A DNA stretch of 64,000 bases from Streptomyces sp. WMMB 322 (GCF_900090145.1 NZ_FMHI01000018.1:1-64000); one strand, 5' to 3'; positions 48,800-58,109 are shown, counted from the first letter of the stretch. The notes: generated by a model not told the origin, from the sequence alone. Translations and numbers: made by a program.

Positions 48800-50455
48800 C
48801 TACCCCACGGCCTTCGCCGCCGCCCTGCCCGCCGTGCGTCCCGAGAAGATGCAGCCGCCGAGGAAAGTCCCCTCCAGCGACCGGTATCCGTGCACGCCGC
48901 CGCCCCCGAACCCGGCGGCCTCGCCCGCCGCGTACACGCCGGGCAGCGGCTCGCCGCCCTCGCTGAGCACCCGCGCGTCCAGGTCGGTCTCCAGTCCGCC
49001 GAGCGTCTTGCGCGTGAGGATGTTGAGCCGCACGGCGATGAGCGGCCCGGCCTTCGGATCGAGGAGCCGGTGCGGCGTCGCGACACGGATCAGCTTGTCG
49101 CCCAGGTACTTGCGTGCGCCGTGGATCGCCGTCACCTGGGAGTCCTTGGTGAAGGGGTTGGTGATCTCCCTGTCACGGGCCTCGATCTCGCGCCTCAGCC
49201 CGGCCTCATCGATGAGCTTCCGGCCGGTCAGTTCGTTCATCCGCCGTACCAGTGAGCCGAGTTCGCGTTCGATGACGAAGTCGGCTCCCTGGTCCATGAA
49301 CGCCTGTACGGGGCCGGGCGCACCGGACCCGACCCGGGCCAGCAGCAGCCGCAGGTCACGTCCCGTCAGGTCAGGGTTCTGCTCGGAGCCGGAGAGCGTG
49401 AACTCCTTCTCGATGATCTTCTGACTGAGCACGAACCAGGTGTGGTCGTGGCCCGAGTGCATGATGTGGTCGAGCGTGCCGAGCGTGTCGAAGCCCGGGT
49501 AGAGCGGCACGGGCAGCCGCTTGCCGGTGGCGTCGAGCCACAGTGACGACGGCCCGGGCAGGATGCGGATGCCGTGCAGGTTCCAGATGGGGCTCCAGTT
49601 CTCGATGCCCTCGGTGTAGTGCCACATCCGGTCGCGGTTGATGATGCGGCCGCCCGCTTCCTCGGTGATGCCGAGCATCAGTCCGTCGACGTGCGCGGGA
49701 ACCCCGGAGAGCATCCGGGCGGGCGGAGTGCCCAGCCGCTCCGGCCAGTTGGCGCGCACCAGTTCGTGGTTGCCGCCGATGCCGCCTGAGGTGACCACGA
49801 CGGCCTGCGCCCTCAGCTCGAACGTGCCGGTCACCTCGCGGCTGCTCGCCGTGCCCCGCTCGGCGTCGCTCGGCTCCAGCACCTCGCCGGTGACCGTGTC
49901 GACCGTGCCGGAGCTGCGGGCCAGGCCCGTGACCCGGTGCCGGAAGCGCAGTTCGACGTTGCCGCGTTCGACGCCGGCCCGCACGCGCCGTTCGAAGGGC
50001 TCGACGATGCCGGGGCCCGTCCCCCACGTGATGTGGAAGCGGGGCACCGAATTGCCGTGGCCCGTCGCTCCGTAGCCGCCGCGCTCGGCCCAGCCGACGA
50101 CCGGGAAGATCTTCAGGCCCTGGCCGCGCAGCCACGACCGCTTCTCACCGGCCGCGAAGTCGACGTACGCCTCCGCCCAGCGCCTCGGCCAGTGGTCCTC
50201 CTCGCGGTCGAAGCCCGCGGTACCGAGCCAGTCCTGCCAGGCCAGCTCGTGGCTGTCCCGGATGCGCATGCGGCGCTGTTCCGGGGAGTCGACGAAGAAG
50301 AGCCCGCCGAAGGACCAGTGGGCCTGCCCTCCGAGGGACTGCTCCGGTTCCTGGTCCAGCAGGAGCACCTTCCGCCCCGCGTCGGCCAGTTCGGCCGTCG
50401 CCGCGAGCCCCGCGAGTCCCGCTCCGATCACGATGACATCGGCGTCGTACGCCAT
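48800..50455 (-). CDS. FAD-binding dehydrogenase (fumarate reductase/ketosteroid dehydrogenase-like)
   Basis: A 551-residue flavoprotein. The FAD dinucleotide fold is DVIVIGAGLAGLAATAELADAGRKVLLLDQE (in parts, residues 5-36), with LGGQAHWSFGGLFF next, AVVVTSGGIGGNHELVRANWP in the middle and the C-terminal FAD contact GVYAAGEAAGFGGGGVHGYRSLEGTFLGG in parts. This is the FAD_binding_2 family. The electron acceptor and substrate are unknown; it lies convergent to the DUF1932 gene, 201 bp away, and might act in the same pathway. ATG 50455 is preferred to GTG 50464. Confidence 0.88.
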   Translation of the reverse strand: MAYDADVIVIGAGLAGLAATAELADAGRKVLLLDQEPEQSLGGQAHWSFGGLFFVDSPEQRRMRIRDSHELAWQDWLGTAGFDREEDHWPRRWAEAYVDFAAGEKRSWLRGQGLKIFPVVGWAERGGYGATGHGNSVPRFHITWGTGPGIVEPFERRVRAGVERGNVELRFRHRVTGLARSSGTVDTVTGEVLEPSDAERGTASSREVTGTFELRAQAVVVTSGGIGGNHELVRANWPERLGTPPARMLSGVPAHVDGLMLGITEEAGGRIINRDRMWHYTEGIENWSPIWNLHGIRILPGPSSLWLDATGKRLPVPLYPGFDTLGTLDHIMHSGHDHTWFVLSQKIIEKEFTLSGSEQNPDLTGRDLRLLLARVGSGAPGPVQAFMDQGADFVIERELGSLVRRMNELTGRKLIDEAGLRREIEARDREITNPFTKDSQVTAIHGARKYLGDKLIRVATPHRLLDPKAGPLIAVRLNILTRKTLGGLETDLDARVLSEGGEPLPGVYAAGEAAGFGGGGVHGYRSLEGTFLGGCIFSGRTAGRAAAKAVG

Positions 50456-50843
50456 GCGTCCCACCTGTTCCGCGCCCGGCTGTCCACCCTGAAGATCTGG
50501 TGACGGGAGGGTATGCCCACCCGGACGTGGGCGGCACCCCGGGGCAGCGGGTTCCGGCGGCGTGTCCGCGGAGCCGGTGAGGGGCGGGGCGACTGGTCGG
50601 CTTCACCGGCCCGAACAGCGCACCGAGCCCCAGAGACGACGTCGTCACGGAAATCACGAACCCTGACGCACACCGCTGGCTCACCGGGTGACCCCGGTTC
50701 CCGTTCGGCGCACCCTGCCGTAAACAGACGTGCGCGCTGACCGCGATGAATCCCTTCCCCACCCGCCCGGTCGAGTCTCGGCGCCGGAGACCCGGGAACG
50801 TGGCAGCCCGATCAGGCTCCACACTTCCTGCAAGGGAGAAGAG
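50456..50843. other. 388-bp gap between divergent genes, no gene seen
   Basis: The region separates the leftward FAD dehydrogenase from the rightward beta-helix gene. Short frames here have no ribosome site or family motif. I see no palindrome or promoter that I would defend. AAGGGAGA at 50833-50840 is the ribosome site of the right-hand gene. Confidence 0.5.
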
Positions 50844-52079
50844 ATGGCCTCGACCAGATCCGTCGTCAAGTACCTCCTCAGTACCGGGACGGTCGCCCTG
50901 ATGTGGGCGACCGGCCTCGCCGCACCGGCGTCGGCCACCCAAGCGGTGATCGTCGTGGGGACACAGAGCCCAACGTGCTCGAATCCCCAGTTCTCGACGA
51001 TTCAGGCAGCAGTCACGGCCGCGACAGCCGGCGACACCATCCGCGTCTGCGCCGGTACCTACAACGAAGCAGTGACCGTGACCAAGTCACTGGTCTTCCG
51101 CGGAGCAAAGGCAGGCGTGGACGCTCGCGGCGGCCGCACGAATCCCGCCCAGGAATCCATCGTGCAGCCCGGCGCGTCCACCGGTTTCACGGTCGCATCC
51201 GGGGTCAGCGACGTGACCATCGACGGGTTCACGATCCAGAACTAGGCAGCCGACGGAATCGACACGCTCTCGGCCGGGAGCGACTTCACCATCGCCAACA
51301 ACATCATCACGGGAAACCGGATCGGGATCAATTTCCGTTCCCCGGGCACGGCCTCGACCCCGTCGGTGATTCGGACCAATCGGATCGTGAACAACAACAA
51401 CAGCATCCCGGACGGTGGCGGATCGGGCGTCTTCTTCGGCGGCGACGAGGGCACCAACAACACGTCGATCATCCGGAACCGCTTCGGCGGTCACGTCAAC
51501 GCGGACGTCAACACGCAGGGAGTCCTGGGCGGCGGAGACCCTGCGGAAGCGCTGACCATCGCCAGCAACACAAGCGCGGACAGCGCCACATTCCTCGTGC
51601 TGGTCAATGCCAACGACCCGAAGGTCATCAGCAACCAGATCACCAAGAACCCCGCACTGGATCCCGGCAGCGCCATGCTCATCGACACGAAAACCGATGA
51701 CGCACAAGTCCTGAGCAACATCATCACGGGCGGCCAAGGCACGGGCATCCGGGTGGCAGCGCTGTTCGGCCCGGACGCCAGCACCGACCTGAGGGTCTCG
51801 AAGAACATCATCCAATCCCGCACCAACGGTGTCCTCATCGAGGAGCTGGACTCCGGCAGGTTCTCCTCCAACGTCATCCAGGAGAGCACCGCCAACGGCA
51901 TCCAGGTGGACGCGACGGTGGACCCGGTCACCCCCCTGCTGTTCTCCGGCAACGTCGCCCAGGACAGCGGCACATGGGACGCCAGGGATGAAACCACCGA
52001 CGGCGGCACAGCCGGTACGGCCAACATCTGGCAGGGGAACGTGTGCCCTCAGGACTCCCCGAACGGCATCTGCGTCTGA
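50844..52079 (+). pseudogene. Secreted right-handed parallel beta-helix protein interrupted by an in-frame TAG
   Basis: ATG 50844 opens a frame with a Sec signal peptide (AVALMWATGLAAPASA-like, cleavage near residue 33), then QFSTIQAAVTAATAGDTIRVCAGTYNEAVTVTK in parts, the usual start of pectate-lyase-like helices. After DVTIDGFTIQN the frame meets TAG at 51243-51245 and goes on without shift to TGA 52079 with repeated rungs (FTIANNIITGN, VIRTNRIVNNN, AQVLSNIITGGQGTGI, LRVSKNIIQSRTNGV, GRFSSNVIQESTANGI). The whole frame has 411 codons. The stop is one base from CAG. It may be a true pseudogene, a readthrough gene or a sequencing error. Confidence 0.8.
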
Positions 52080-52112
52080 GGACGGCTGCGGATTGAGCGA
52101 GAAGGCATGAGC

Positions 52113-52184
52113 CCGGTGGCGCGGGCGGACCCGGAGCAGGTCCGCCCGCGCCACCGGTGTCCCGGCACGGCTCCGGGACACCGG
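52113..52184. terminator. Double hairpin after the beta-helix gene
   Basis: A perfect 19-bp stem (52113-52131 with 52139-52157, loop CGGAGCA) is followed by a second stem CCGGTGTCCCGG (52154-52165) with its complement at 52173-52184. The two share bases 52154-52157, so they compete. The first is a very strong terminator candidate for the rightward gene. The second ends 47 bp before the Nudix start. Confidence 0.7.
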
Positions 52185-52230
52185 GCATCATCCTGTGCAG
52201 GAATCCGCGCTACTCAGCATGGGAGTCACG

Positions 52231-52782
52231 GTGACAGATCCGATGACGGAAGAAGCCCTCTCGGCGGACGAGTTGCTCGACATCGTCGACGAGGACGACC
52301 GCGTCGTGGGGCAGGCTCCGCGCGGTGAGGCCATGGCGCGGCGGCTGCGGCACCGGTCCACGTCCGTCCAGGTGCGCGACCCGCTGGGCCGGACCTTCGT
52401 GCACCGCCGCACACCGCGGAAGCTGGTCTTCCCCTCCATGTACGACGTGGTGGTCGGCGGCGTCGTCGGAGCGGGCGAGAGCTACGACGACTGTGCTCTG
52501 CGGGAGGCCGAGGAAGAACTGGGCGTAAGGGGGCTGCCCGCACCCGAGCCGCGCTTCACCTTCCTGTACGAGTCGCCGGAGCACACCTGGTTCCTGCGGG
52601 TCTACGAGCTCGTGTGCGAGCTGCCTGTACGGCCGCAGCCGGAGGAGATCGACTGGTGGGACTTCCTCCCGGAGGAAGAGCTGGAGCGGCGGCTGACACT
52701 GCCGCAGTGGCAGGTCGTACCTGACGGACTGGAGTGCCACCGGAGGCTCCGTGCCAGGCGCGGGGCGGGCGACGGCGGCTGA
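52231..52782 (+). CDS. Nudix hydrolase (IDI-like subgroup)
   Basis: A 183-residue protein. The opening ELLDIVDEDDRVVGQAPRGEAM and RSTSVQVRDPLGRTFVHRR are typical for Nudix proteins resembling isopentenyl-diphosphate isomerase. The Nudix box is GGVVGAGESYDDCALREAEEELGV in parts at about residues 76-98, with the metal-binding REAEEE run intact. The substrate is unknown. GTG 52231 is chosen because GGGAG lies at 52221-52225; earlier in-frame codons are less well placed. Confidence 0.9.
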   Translation: MTDPMTEEALSADELLDIVDEDDRVVGQAPRGEAMARRLRHRSTSVQVRDPLGRTFVHRRTPRKLVFPSMYDVVVGGVVGAGESYDDCALREAEEELGVRGLPAPEPRFTFLYESPEHTWFLRVYELVCELPVRPQPEEIDWWDFLPEEELERRLTLPQWQVVPDGLECHRRLRARRGAGDGG

Positions 52783-52963
52783 ACCGCCCCTGCGCCGCCG
52801 GGCGTCACGCGACAGCACAATCCGCTCAAGTACGCCACCCGGGCGCAGTCACTCATGCGTGCATTGAGTACGCATACCGATGCTTCGCCCCTTTTCCTGC
52901 GGCAATGTGAGGTCCGCTGAGGCCCACGGGGGGCCACGGATCTCAGTCACCAGGGGGAAGTTG

Positions 52964-53500
52964 ATGAACACAGCCGTTCGTACCGTCGCCGCCGGCGGCT
53001 TCGCCGCCCTTCTCATCGCGACCGCCGGGGCCGGTTCGGCCGGGGCCGCGCCCGCTGCCGCGTCGCCTGCCCGCTCCGGGGCCGGGGCAGGTTCCGGCGA
53101 CACGGCAACGTCCGTGTTCCAGGCCAGGGATGCCAGGAGCAGCGACGTCATCACCTGCAAGATCACGACGCACACGCCGCACTACTCCCACCACGCCCAC
53201 GCCGACAACAAGCACCGCGTCAACGTCACCGCCGACATCAAGTGCTCGAAGAAGGTCTCGAAGCTCTCCATCCAGGTCGGTCTCTACAAGAACGGGAGGA
53301 TCTACAAGAAGAGCGCCGTGAAGAGCTCGGCCGGCAAGAACCGCGTGAGCCAGAACGCCGCACGCCGGTGCGTGAAGAAGCAGACGTACACCGGCCTCGC
53401 CAACGGCCTGGTGACGTTCCCGCCCAACTACACACCGCGGACCAAGAAGGTCAGCCACCGAAGCTCGGACGAGGTGATCCGTGCGTGCAAGAAGAAGTGA
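52964..53500 (+). CDS. Small secreted cationic protein, function unknown
   Basis: A 178-residue protein with a Sec signal peptide (VAAGGFAALLIATAGAGSAGAAPA) and a mature part rich in Lys, Ser, Thr and His. A His run lies near residue 70 (THTPHYSHHAHADNKH), and three cysteines and two conserved-looking YKNG and CVKKQTYTGLANG segments are spread over the rest. The end is KVSHRSSDEVIRACKKK. The ATG follows AGGGGGAAG. Streptomycetes secrete many such proteins without known function. Confidence 0.75.
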   Translation: MNTAVRTVAAGGFAALLIATAGAGSAGAAPAAASPARSGAGAGSGDTATSVFQARDARSSDVITCKITTHTPHYSHHAHADNKHRVNVTADIKCSKKVSKLSIQVGLYKNGRIYKKSAVKSSAGKNRVSQNAARRCVKKQTYTGLANGLVTFPPNYTPRTKKVSHRSSDEVIRACKKK

Positions 53501-53546
53501 CCCCCCGGCGGTGACGCGCACGCGACGGTGACGCCTCCTGCGCGTC

Positions 53547-54224
53547 TCACCCGCGCAGAGCGCCCGGCACGTCGACCGCCAGCGCCTCGAGGCGGTCTCC
53601 GCCCGTCAGATCCCCGATCAGACGGGCGGACCCGCCGACGAAGGTGGAGTCCAGGTCGACGTCGGTCGCCACGCACCATGACCGGTCCCCCGGCCACCAC
53701 AGGTTGGGCGACTGGGGGAAGAAGAAACCGGCACCCCGCTCCCCCATGTCGGCCGCTGCCCCGACGGGGCCCTCGTAGAGCAGGTAGGCGCGGCTTCCCA
53801 GGTCCGCTCGCGGGACGTCGTCGCCGCAGCCGATCCAGCCCCAGCCGTCCCACAGGCCCATGACGCAGTGCTCCGGATCGCTCGTGTGAGAGGCGAGCAC
53901 GTCGCAGAGGACCGGCAGCAACTCCTCGGGGAACGACCCTTGACGGGGTTCCGCCTCGACCGTGCCGGCGATCTCGGCGAACCGCGTCCCCGCCCCCAGG
54001 TCCCGTCCCGACCGCGCCGCGATGTCGCGCCAGGTCAGAAACCCGCCCCCGGCGGCCTCGGCGGGGTGCAACACCCGTGCGTACGCCTCGAACCCGGCCG
54101 GCAGCGGCGTCGGGACGGCCGGTGAGAGGTCCCGTGCGCTCTCCTCGACCCAGCGTGCGGGGGCGGTGTCGTCGATGTGCCGGAGGCGGTTCCCCTGCCC
54201 CGGTGCTGCTGCCGATGCCCTCAC
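53547..54224 (-). CDS. Conserved actinobacterial protein of unknown function
   Basis: A 225-residue soluble protein starting near RHIDDTAPARWVEESARDL, then GFEAYARVLHPA, FLTWRDIAARSGRDLG, CVMGLWDGWGW, RAYLLYEGP and LWWPGDRSWCVATDVDLDSTFVGG. I know this pattern from streptomycete hypothetical proteins but no activity. Several Trp and the compact segments suggest an enzyme-like or SMI1-like recognition fold; that is a guess. GTG 54224 follows GGGGAG. Confidence 0.72.
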   Translation of the reverse strand: MRASAAAPGQGNRLRHIDDTAPARWVEESARDLSPAVPTPLPAGFEAYARVLHPAEAAGGGFLTWRDIAARSGRDLGAGTRFAEIAGTVEAEPRQGSFPEELLPVLCDVLASHTSDPEHCVMGLWDGWGWIGCGDDVPRADLGSRAYLLYEGPVGAAADMGERGAGFFFPQSPNLWWPGDRSWCVATDVDLDSTFVGGSARLIGDLTGGDRLEALAVDVPGALRG

Positions 54225-54362
54225 CTGTCCGCTCCCCCTGAGACCTCGCGGGGCCGCCGGCCCCCGTACACGTTCCGCTCCTCCGCCCGCGACGAGCGGA
54301 AATCCAGTATGAGCCCTCGGCTGCAGCCGCACCCCGGAGCGAGGGCCCGTAGGCTCGTCGGC

Positions 54363-54758
54363 ATGATCGACCGGCTCAAGGCGACACTCCGGCTGTGGTT
54401 CGCACCTCAGCAACTTCAGGCTGAGGGCACCACGCCCGACTACCGCTTCTCGCTCGCCAACGAGCGCACCTTCCTCGCCTGGATCCGCACCGCGCTGGCA
54501 CTCGTCGCGGGCGGCATCGCCGTGGACCAGTTCCTCACCGAACTGAGCTGGGCCGTACGCACGGCGATCGCGGTGGCGGTGCTGGCATTCGGCGCGCTGT
54601 GCGCGTTCCGCGCCGTCAACCACTGGATGCGCTGCGAGCGCGCGATGCGGCGCGATGAGGACCTTCCCGTCTCGCGCTTCCCGGTGCTGCTGGCGACGGC
54701 GACGGCGGTCGCCGCGCTTCTGGTGCTCATCGCCCTGCTGGTGGGAGGCGGCCGGTGA
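54363..54758 (+). CDS. DUF202 (YidH family) membrane protein
   Basis: A 131-residue membrane protein with three predicted spans. The DUF202 signature YRFSLANERTFLAWIRTALALVAGGIAVDQF (in parts, residues 27-57) precedes the first span. Such proteins are of unknown function and are common as pairs. It is followed, with GTGA overlap, by a second, shorter DUF202-like gene. Confidence 0.88.
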   Translation: MIDRLKATLRLWFAPQQLQAEGTTPDYRFSLANERTFLAWIRTALALVAGGIAVDQFLTELSWAVRTAIAVAVLAFGALCAFRAVNHWMRCERAMRRDEDLPVSRFPVLLATATAVAALLVLIALLVGGGR

Positions 54759-55090
54759 ATGCGGGCGGGGCGCCGAACACCCGCACCGGCGACCCCGCCG
54801 CCCAGCCGGAACGGACACGTTTCGCCTGGCGCCGCACCACGCTCACGTTCGCCGTCGCCGTCGCCCTCGGTGTGCGTGCGGCGGTGCACGGGGGCGACGG
54901 CGTCTCGGCCGCCGAAGCGGCCGCAGCCGCCGTCGGCGCCCTGGCATGGCTGGTGTTCCTGGTACTGGCCCACCGCCGCATCCGAGCCATGGAGGCGGAC
55001 CGGCCCCCAGTCGTGGGGGCGGGGACCGTACGGGCTGCGGCACTGTGCACACTGGCCATGGCGACGGTTGGAGTGGTCTTGCTGTGGTGA
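54755..55090 (+). CDS. Second small DUF202-like membrane protein
   Basis: A 111-residue protein with about three hydrophobic spans (LTFAVAVALGVRAAV, AAAVGALAWLVFLVLAHRRI, AAALCTLAMATVGVVLLW). The DUF202 motif is reduced to FAWRRTTLTFAVA, so it is a divergent copy. GTG 54755 overlaps the first DUF202 gene, and its stop overlaps the gluconokinase GTG. The pair probably forms one membrane complex (inference). Confidence 0.8.
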   Translation: MNAGGAPNTRTGDPAAQPERTRFAWRRTTLTFAVAVALGVRAAVHGGDGVSAAEAAAAAVGALAWLVFLVLAHRRIRAMEADRPPVVGAGTVRAAALCTLAMATVGVVLLW

Positions 55091-55650
55091 ACGACGAAAG
55101 CGGACGCGCGGAACGGCCCGGGGCGGCCGGGGGAGACGGGACCGCCGACGGCGGGCGGACACCCCTGGTCGTGGTGATGGGGGTCTCCGGCTCGGGCAAG
55201 TCAACCGTGGGCGAGTTGCTCGCGGAGCGGCTGGCAGTGCCGTACGCCGAGGCCGACTCCTTCCATCCGCCGGAGAACATACGGAAGATGTCCGCCGGCA
55301 CACCGCTCGACGACGAGGACCGGCGCCCGTGGCTCGACGCCATCGCCGCCTGGCTCTCCGAACACGCGGAACGCGGCGGCGTCGTGAGCTGCTCAGCGCT
55401 GCGGCGCCGGTACCGCGAGCGGCTGCGCGCGAGCGGCGCGCCGATGTTCTTCCTGCATCTGGACGGCCCGGAGGAGCTGATCGCCGAGCGGCTGGAGGGC
55501 CGCAAGGGCCACTTCATGCCCCGTTCGCTGCTGCGTTCGCAGTTCGCGACGCTGGAGCCGCTGGAGCCGGACGAGCGGGGGGCGGCGGTCGCCGTCGGGG
55601 GGAACCCGCAGGAGGTCACGGACCGGGCACTCGCCGCGCTCGCGCCGTAG
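55087..55650 (+). CDS. Gluconokinase (GntK type)
   Basis: A 187-residue kinase that phosphorylates D-gluconate to 6-phosphogluconate for the pentose phosphate pathway. The P-loop VVMGVSGSGKSTVGELLA lies at about residues 29-46; ADSFHPPENIRKMSAGTPLDDEDRRPWL follows in parts, then VSCSALRRRYRERLR, FLHLDGPEELIAERL and GHFMPRSLLRSQFATLEPLE in parts. GTG 55087 overlaps the DUF202 stop. No permease is next to it. Confidence 0.93.
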   Translation: MNDESGRAERPGAAGGDGTADGGRTPLVVVMGVSGSGKSTVGELLAERLAVPYAEADSFHPPENIRKMSAGTPLDDEDRRPWLDAIAAWLSEHAERGGVVSCSALRRRYRERLRASGAPMFFLHLDGPEELIAERLEGRKGHFMPRSLLRSQFATLEPLEPDERGAAVAVGGNPQEVTDRALAALAP

Positions 55651-55753
55651 CCGCGACGCCGAACGCACTGACAAGCTTTGAGCGTTGTGACACGTGGCCG
55701 GGACCGCAGGACGGGCGGAACCGCCGACGGTCCGTCACCGGTCAGACGGCAGT

Positions 55754-55788
55754 CAGGCGGCAGGCGGCAGGCGGCAGGCGGCAGGCGG
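55754..55788. repeat. Five tandem copies of CAGGCGG
   Basis: CAGGCGG is repeated five times without interruption at 55754-55788, in the gap between gluconokinase and the MBL gene. The tract ends 12 bp before the ribosome site AGGGAG of the MBL gene, so changes in copy number would alter the leader length. A slippage product. Confidence 0.8.
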
Positions 55789-55814
55789 CAGGCCAGAACG
55801 AGGGAGAGCAGCGC

Positions 55815-56765
55815 ATGACGTCTGCGTCAGCGGCGGAGGCGGGCGAGAGCGCCCCGGCGCCGGGTGAGCCGTACACGGAGGAACTCGCCGGCGGGGTCCA
55901 CGCCTACATCCAGCCCGACGGCGGCTGGTGCCTCAGCAACGCGGGCTGGATCAGCGACGGCGGCGAGACGCTGCTCGTGGACACCGCGGCCACGGAACGC
56001 CGGACCAGGGCCCTGCGCACGGCACTTGTGGCGAGCGGTGCGCCCCTGCCCGCCACCGTCGTCAACACCCACCACCACGGCGACCACACGTACGGCAACG
56101 CGCTGTTCACGCCCGGCGCGACCGTCGTCGGCCACGAGACCTGCCGGCGGGAGACGCTGGCCGCCGGGCACCAGCTCCACGAGATCTGGCCCGGCGTCGA
56201 CTTCGGCGACATCCGCATCACCGCGCCCACCCTCACCTACCGCGACGAACTGACGCTGCACGTCGGCCGAACCGAAGTGCGCCTGCTGCACCCCGGCGTC
56301 GCGCACACGGCCGGCGACACCGTGGTCTGGCTGCCGGAGCAGAGCGTGGTCTTCACCGGCGACATCGTCTTCCACCGCGGCACCCCCTTCGTCCCGATGG
56401 GCTCGCTCAGCGGTTCGCTGCACGCGCTGGACCGGCTGCGGGCGCTGGGAGCGCACACCGTCGTACCCGGCCACGGCCCGCTCGCCGGGCCGGAGGTGTA
56501 CGACACCGTGGAGCGCTGTCTGCGGTACGTCGACGAGGTGGCCCGTGCGGCGCACGGGCGCGGGCTCACACCTCTGGAGGCCGCGCGCGAGGCGGGGCCC
56601 GGCGAGTTCGCCGAACTGGCCGAGAGCGAGCGGCTGGTGGCGAACGTGCACCGCGCTTACGCCGAGCTGGAGGGGCGTCCTCCGGGAGACCCTCTCGACA
56701 TCCTCTCCGTGTGGGCGGACATGGAGCAGCTGAACGGCGGCAGGCCGGTCGCGTGCCACGCGTGA
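55815..56765 (+). CDS. Metallo-beta-lactamase fold hydrolase
   Basis: A 316-residue metal hydrolase. The zinc motif HHHGDH (in VVNTHHHGDHTYGN, about residue 77), the later His in HPGVAHTAGDTVVWLP, the Asp of FTGDIVF and the final His in VVPGHGPL give the full ligand set. A C-terminal helical region (ERCLRYVDEVARAAHG...) completes the fold. The group includes dehydratase-like and lactonase-like enzymes in Streptomyces; the substrate is unknown. ATG 55815 follows AGGGAG. Confidence 0.9.
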   Translation: MTSASAAEAGESAPAPGEPYTEELAGGVHAYIQPDGGWCLSNAGWISDGGETLLVDTAATERRTRALRTALVASGAPLPATVVNTHHHGDHTYGNALFTPGATVVGHETCRRETLAAGHQLHEIWPGVDFGDIRITAPTLTYRDELTLHVGRTEVRLLHPGVAHTAGDTVVWLPEQSVVFTGDIVFHRGTPFVPMGSLSGSLHALDRLRALGAHTVVPGHGPLAGPEVYDTVERCLRYVDEVARAAHGRGLTPLEAAREAGPGEFAELAESERLVANVHRAYAELEGRPPGDPLDILSVWADMEQLNGGRPVACHA

Positions 56766-57086
56766 GCCGCCGCCCGCCGCCCGCCGCGGCGCCGGGTCAG
56801 CCGAGCCGGGTGGCGGTTCGCCGGGTCCGGGTGGCGGTTCGCGGGTGTGTCTCGTCACATGCGGGCCGTCCGGCGGGGTATGTGGCGCCGTACCCCTGGA
56901 CGCCATACCGACTAGTCGGCATGATCGTGCCAACCGCCGTCCCACGGCCGTCAGTCAGCCGTCCCGTTCCCGTCCCCGGTCTCCGCTAACCCGTCCTCCC
57001 GCCTCCCGTCCTCCCGTTCCCCGGCGTCCACTCCCCTGTCACCCACTCCCCGTCCCCGACCCACTCACGCAGAAGGAGCGCTCACG
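56766..57086. promoter_or_regulatory. 321-bp gap with a TetR-type operator
   Basis: Contains the palindrome CATACCGACTAGTCGGCATG at 56904-56923 with the perfect core CCGACTAGTCGG, a form typical of TetR-family operators. A 16-bp direct repeat CCGGGTGGCGGTTCGC stands at 56806-56821 and 56827-56842. The right part (about 56970-57060) is a C-rich run. AAGGAG at 57074-57079 serves the next gene. No gene is seen in the gap. Confidence 0.6.
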
Positions 57087-58109
57087 ATGAGCAAGGAGAA
57101 TCCGCCCGGGCTCGATCCGGAGCGGCTCGCCGCACATCTGGACCGGGAGCGGCCGGGCCTGGTACGGGGGCCGCTGGAGGCAGAGGTGATCCAGGGCGGC
57201 CGGTCGAACCTCACGTACCGGGTGACGGACGGGGTGAACCGCTGGGTCGTGCGGCGCCCGCCCCTGGGTCATGTGCTGGCCACGGCGCACGACATGACGC
57301 GCGAGTACCGCGTGATCAGCGCCCTTCGGGGCACGGACGTGCCGGTGCCCGGCACGGTGCTGCTGTGCGAGGACGAGGACGTGCTCGGTTCGCCCTTCTA
57401 CGTCATGGAGGAGGTGGAGGGCACCCCGTACCGCACGGCCGGTGAACTGGCCGCGATCGGCCCGGAGCGCACTCGCGAGCTGGCGCTGGCGCTGCCCGAC
57501 ACGCTCGTCGCACTGCACTCCGTGGACCCGGCGGAGGTGGGGCTGGGGGACTTCGGGCGCCCGGAGGGCTTCCTGGAGCGGCAGTTGCGCCGCTGGGGCA
57601 AGCAACTGGAGGCCTCCCGCAGCCGGGAACTGCAAGGGATCGACGAACTCCACGCGTCCCTGGGGCAGCAGCTGCCCGACTCCCCCGGACCGGCCGTCGT
57701 GCACGGCGACTTCAGGCTCGACAACGTGCTGGCCGGCGCGGACGACAAGATCGCCGCCGTACTCGACTGGGAGATGTCCACCCTCGGCGATCCGCTGACC
57801 GACCTGGGCCTGCTGGTGATGTACAGCGAGCCGCTGAACGTCCCTGACGCGCCGGTCAGTTCGACGGCGGAGGCCCCCGGGCACCCCTCGCCGGGCGAGC
57901 TGATCGAGCGCTATGCCGCCGGCTCGGGCCGGGACGTCTCACGCATCAACTGGTACACGGCCTTCGCCTGGTTCAAGCTCGCGGTGATCCTGGAGGGCAT
58001 CCACTACCGCTACACGCTCGGCCAGACGGTCGGGACCGGCTTCGACCGGATAGGCGGCCTCGTCCCGGTCTTCATCGACAACGGACTCACCACGCTGCGG
58101 AAGGGATGA
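57087..58109 (+). CDS. APH-type phosphotransferase (ACAD10/11 N-domain-like)
   Basis: A 340-residue kinase-fold protein. The phosphate loop region reads EVIQGGRSNLTYRVTDG, the catalytic Asp lies in VVHGDFRLDNVLAG, and AAVLDWEMSTLGDPLTDLG holds the metal-binding Asp. Such proteins occur next to acyl-CoA dehydrogenases in actinobacteria and resemble the kinase domain of ACAD10/11, which phosphorylates 4-hydroxyacyl-CoA. The downstream acyl-CoA dehydrogenase, 3 bp away, supports that role. Confidence 0.9.
   Translation: MSKENPPGLDPERLAAHLDRERPGLVRGPLEAEVIQGGRSNLTYRVTDGVNRWVVRRPPLGHVLATAHDMTREYRVISALRGTDVPVPGTVLLCEDEDVLGSPFYVMEEVEGTPYRTAGELAAIGPERTRELALALPDTLVALHSVDPAEVGLGDFGRPEGFLERQLRRWGKQLEASRSRELQGIDELHASLGQQLPDSPGPAVVHGDFRLDNVLAGADDKIAAVLDWEMSTLGDPLTDLGLLVMYSEPLNVPDAPVSSTAEAPGHPSPGELIERYAAGSGRDVSRINWYTAFAWFKLAVILEGIHYRYTLGQTVGTGFDRIGGLVPVFIDNGLTTLRKG

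Noticed and set aside
52188-52818. Minus-strand frames opposite the Nudix gene
   Set aside because: No ribosome site or family match; the Nudix box on the plus strand is complete.
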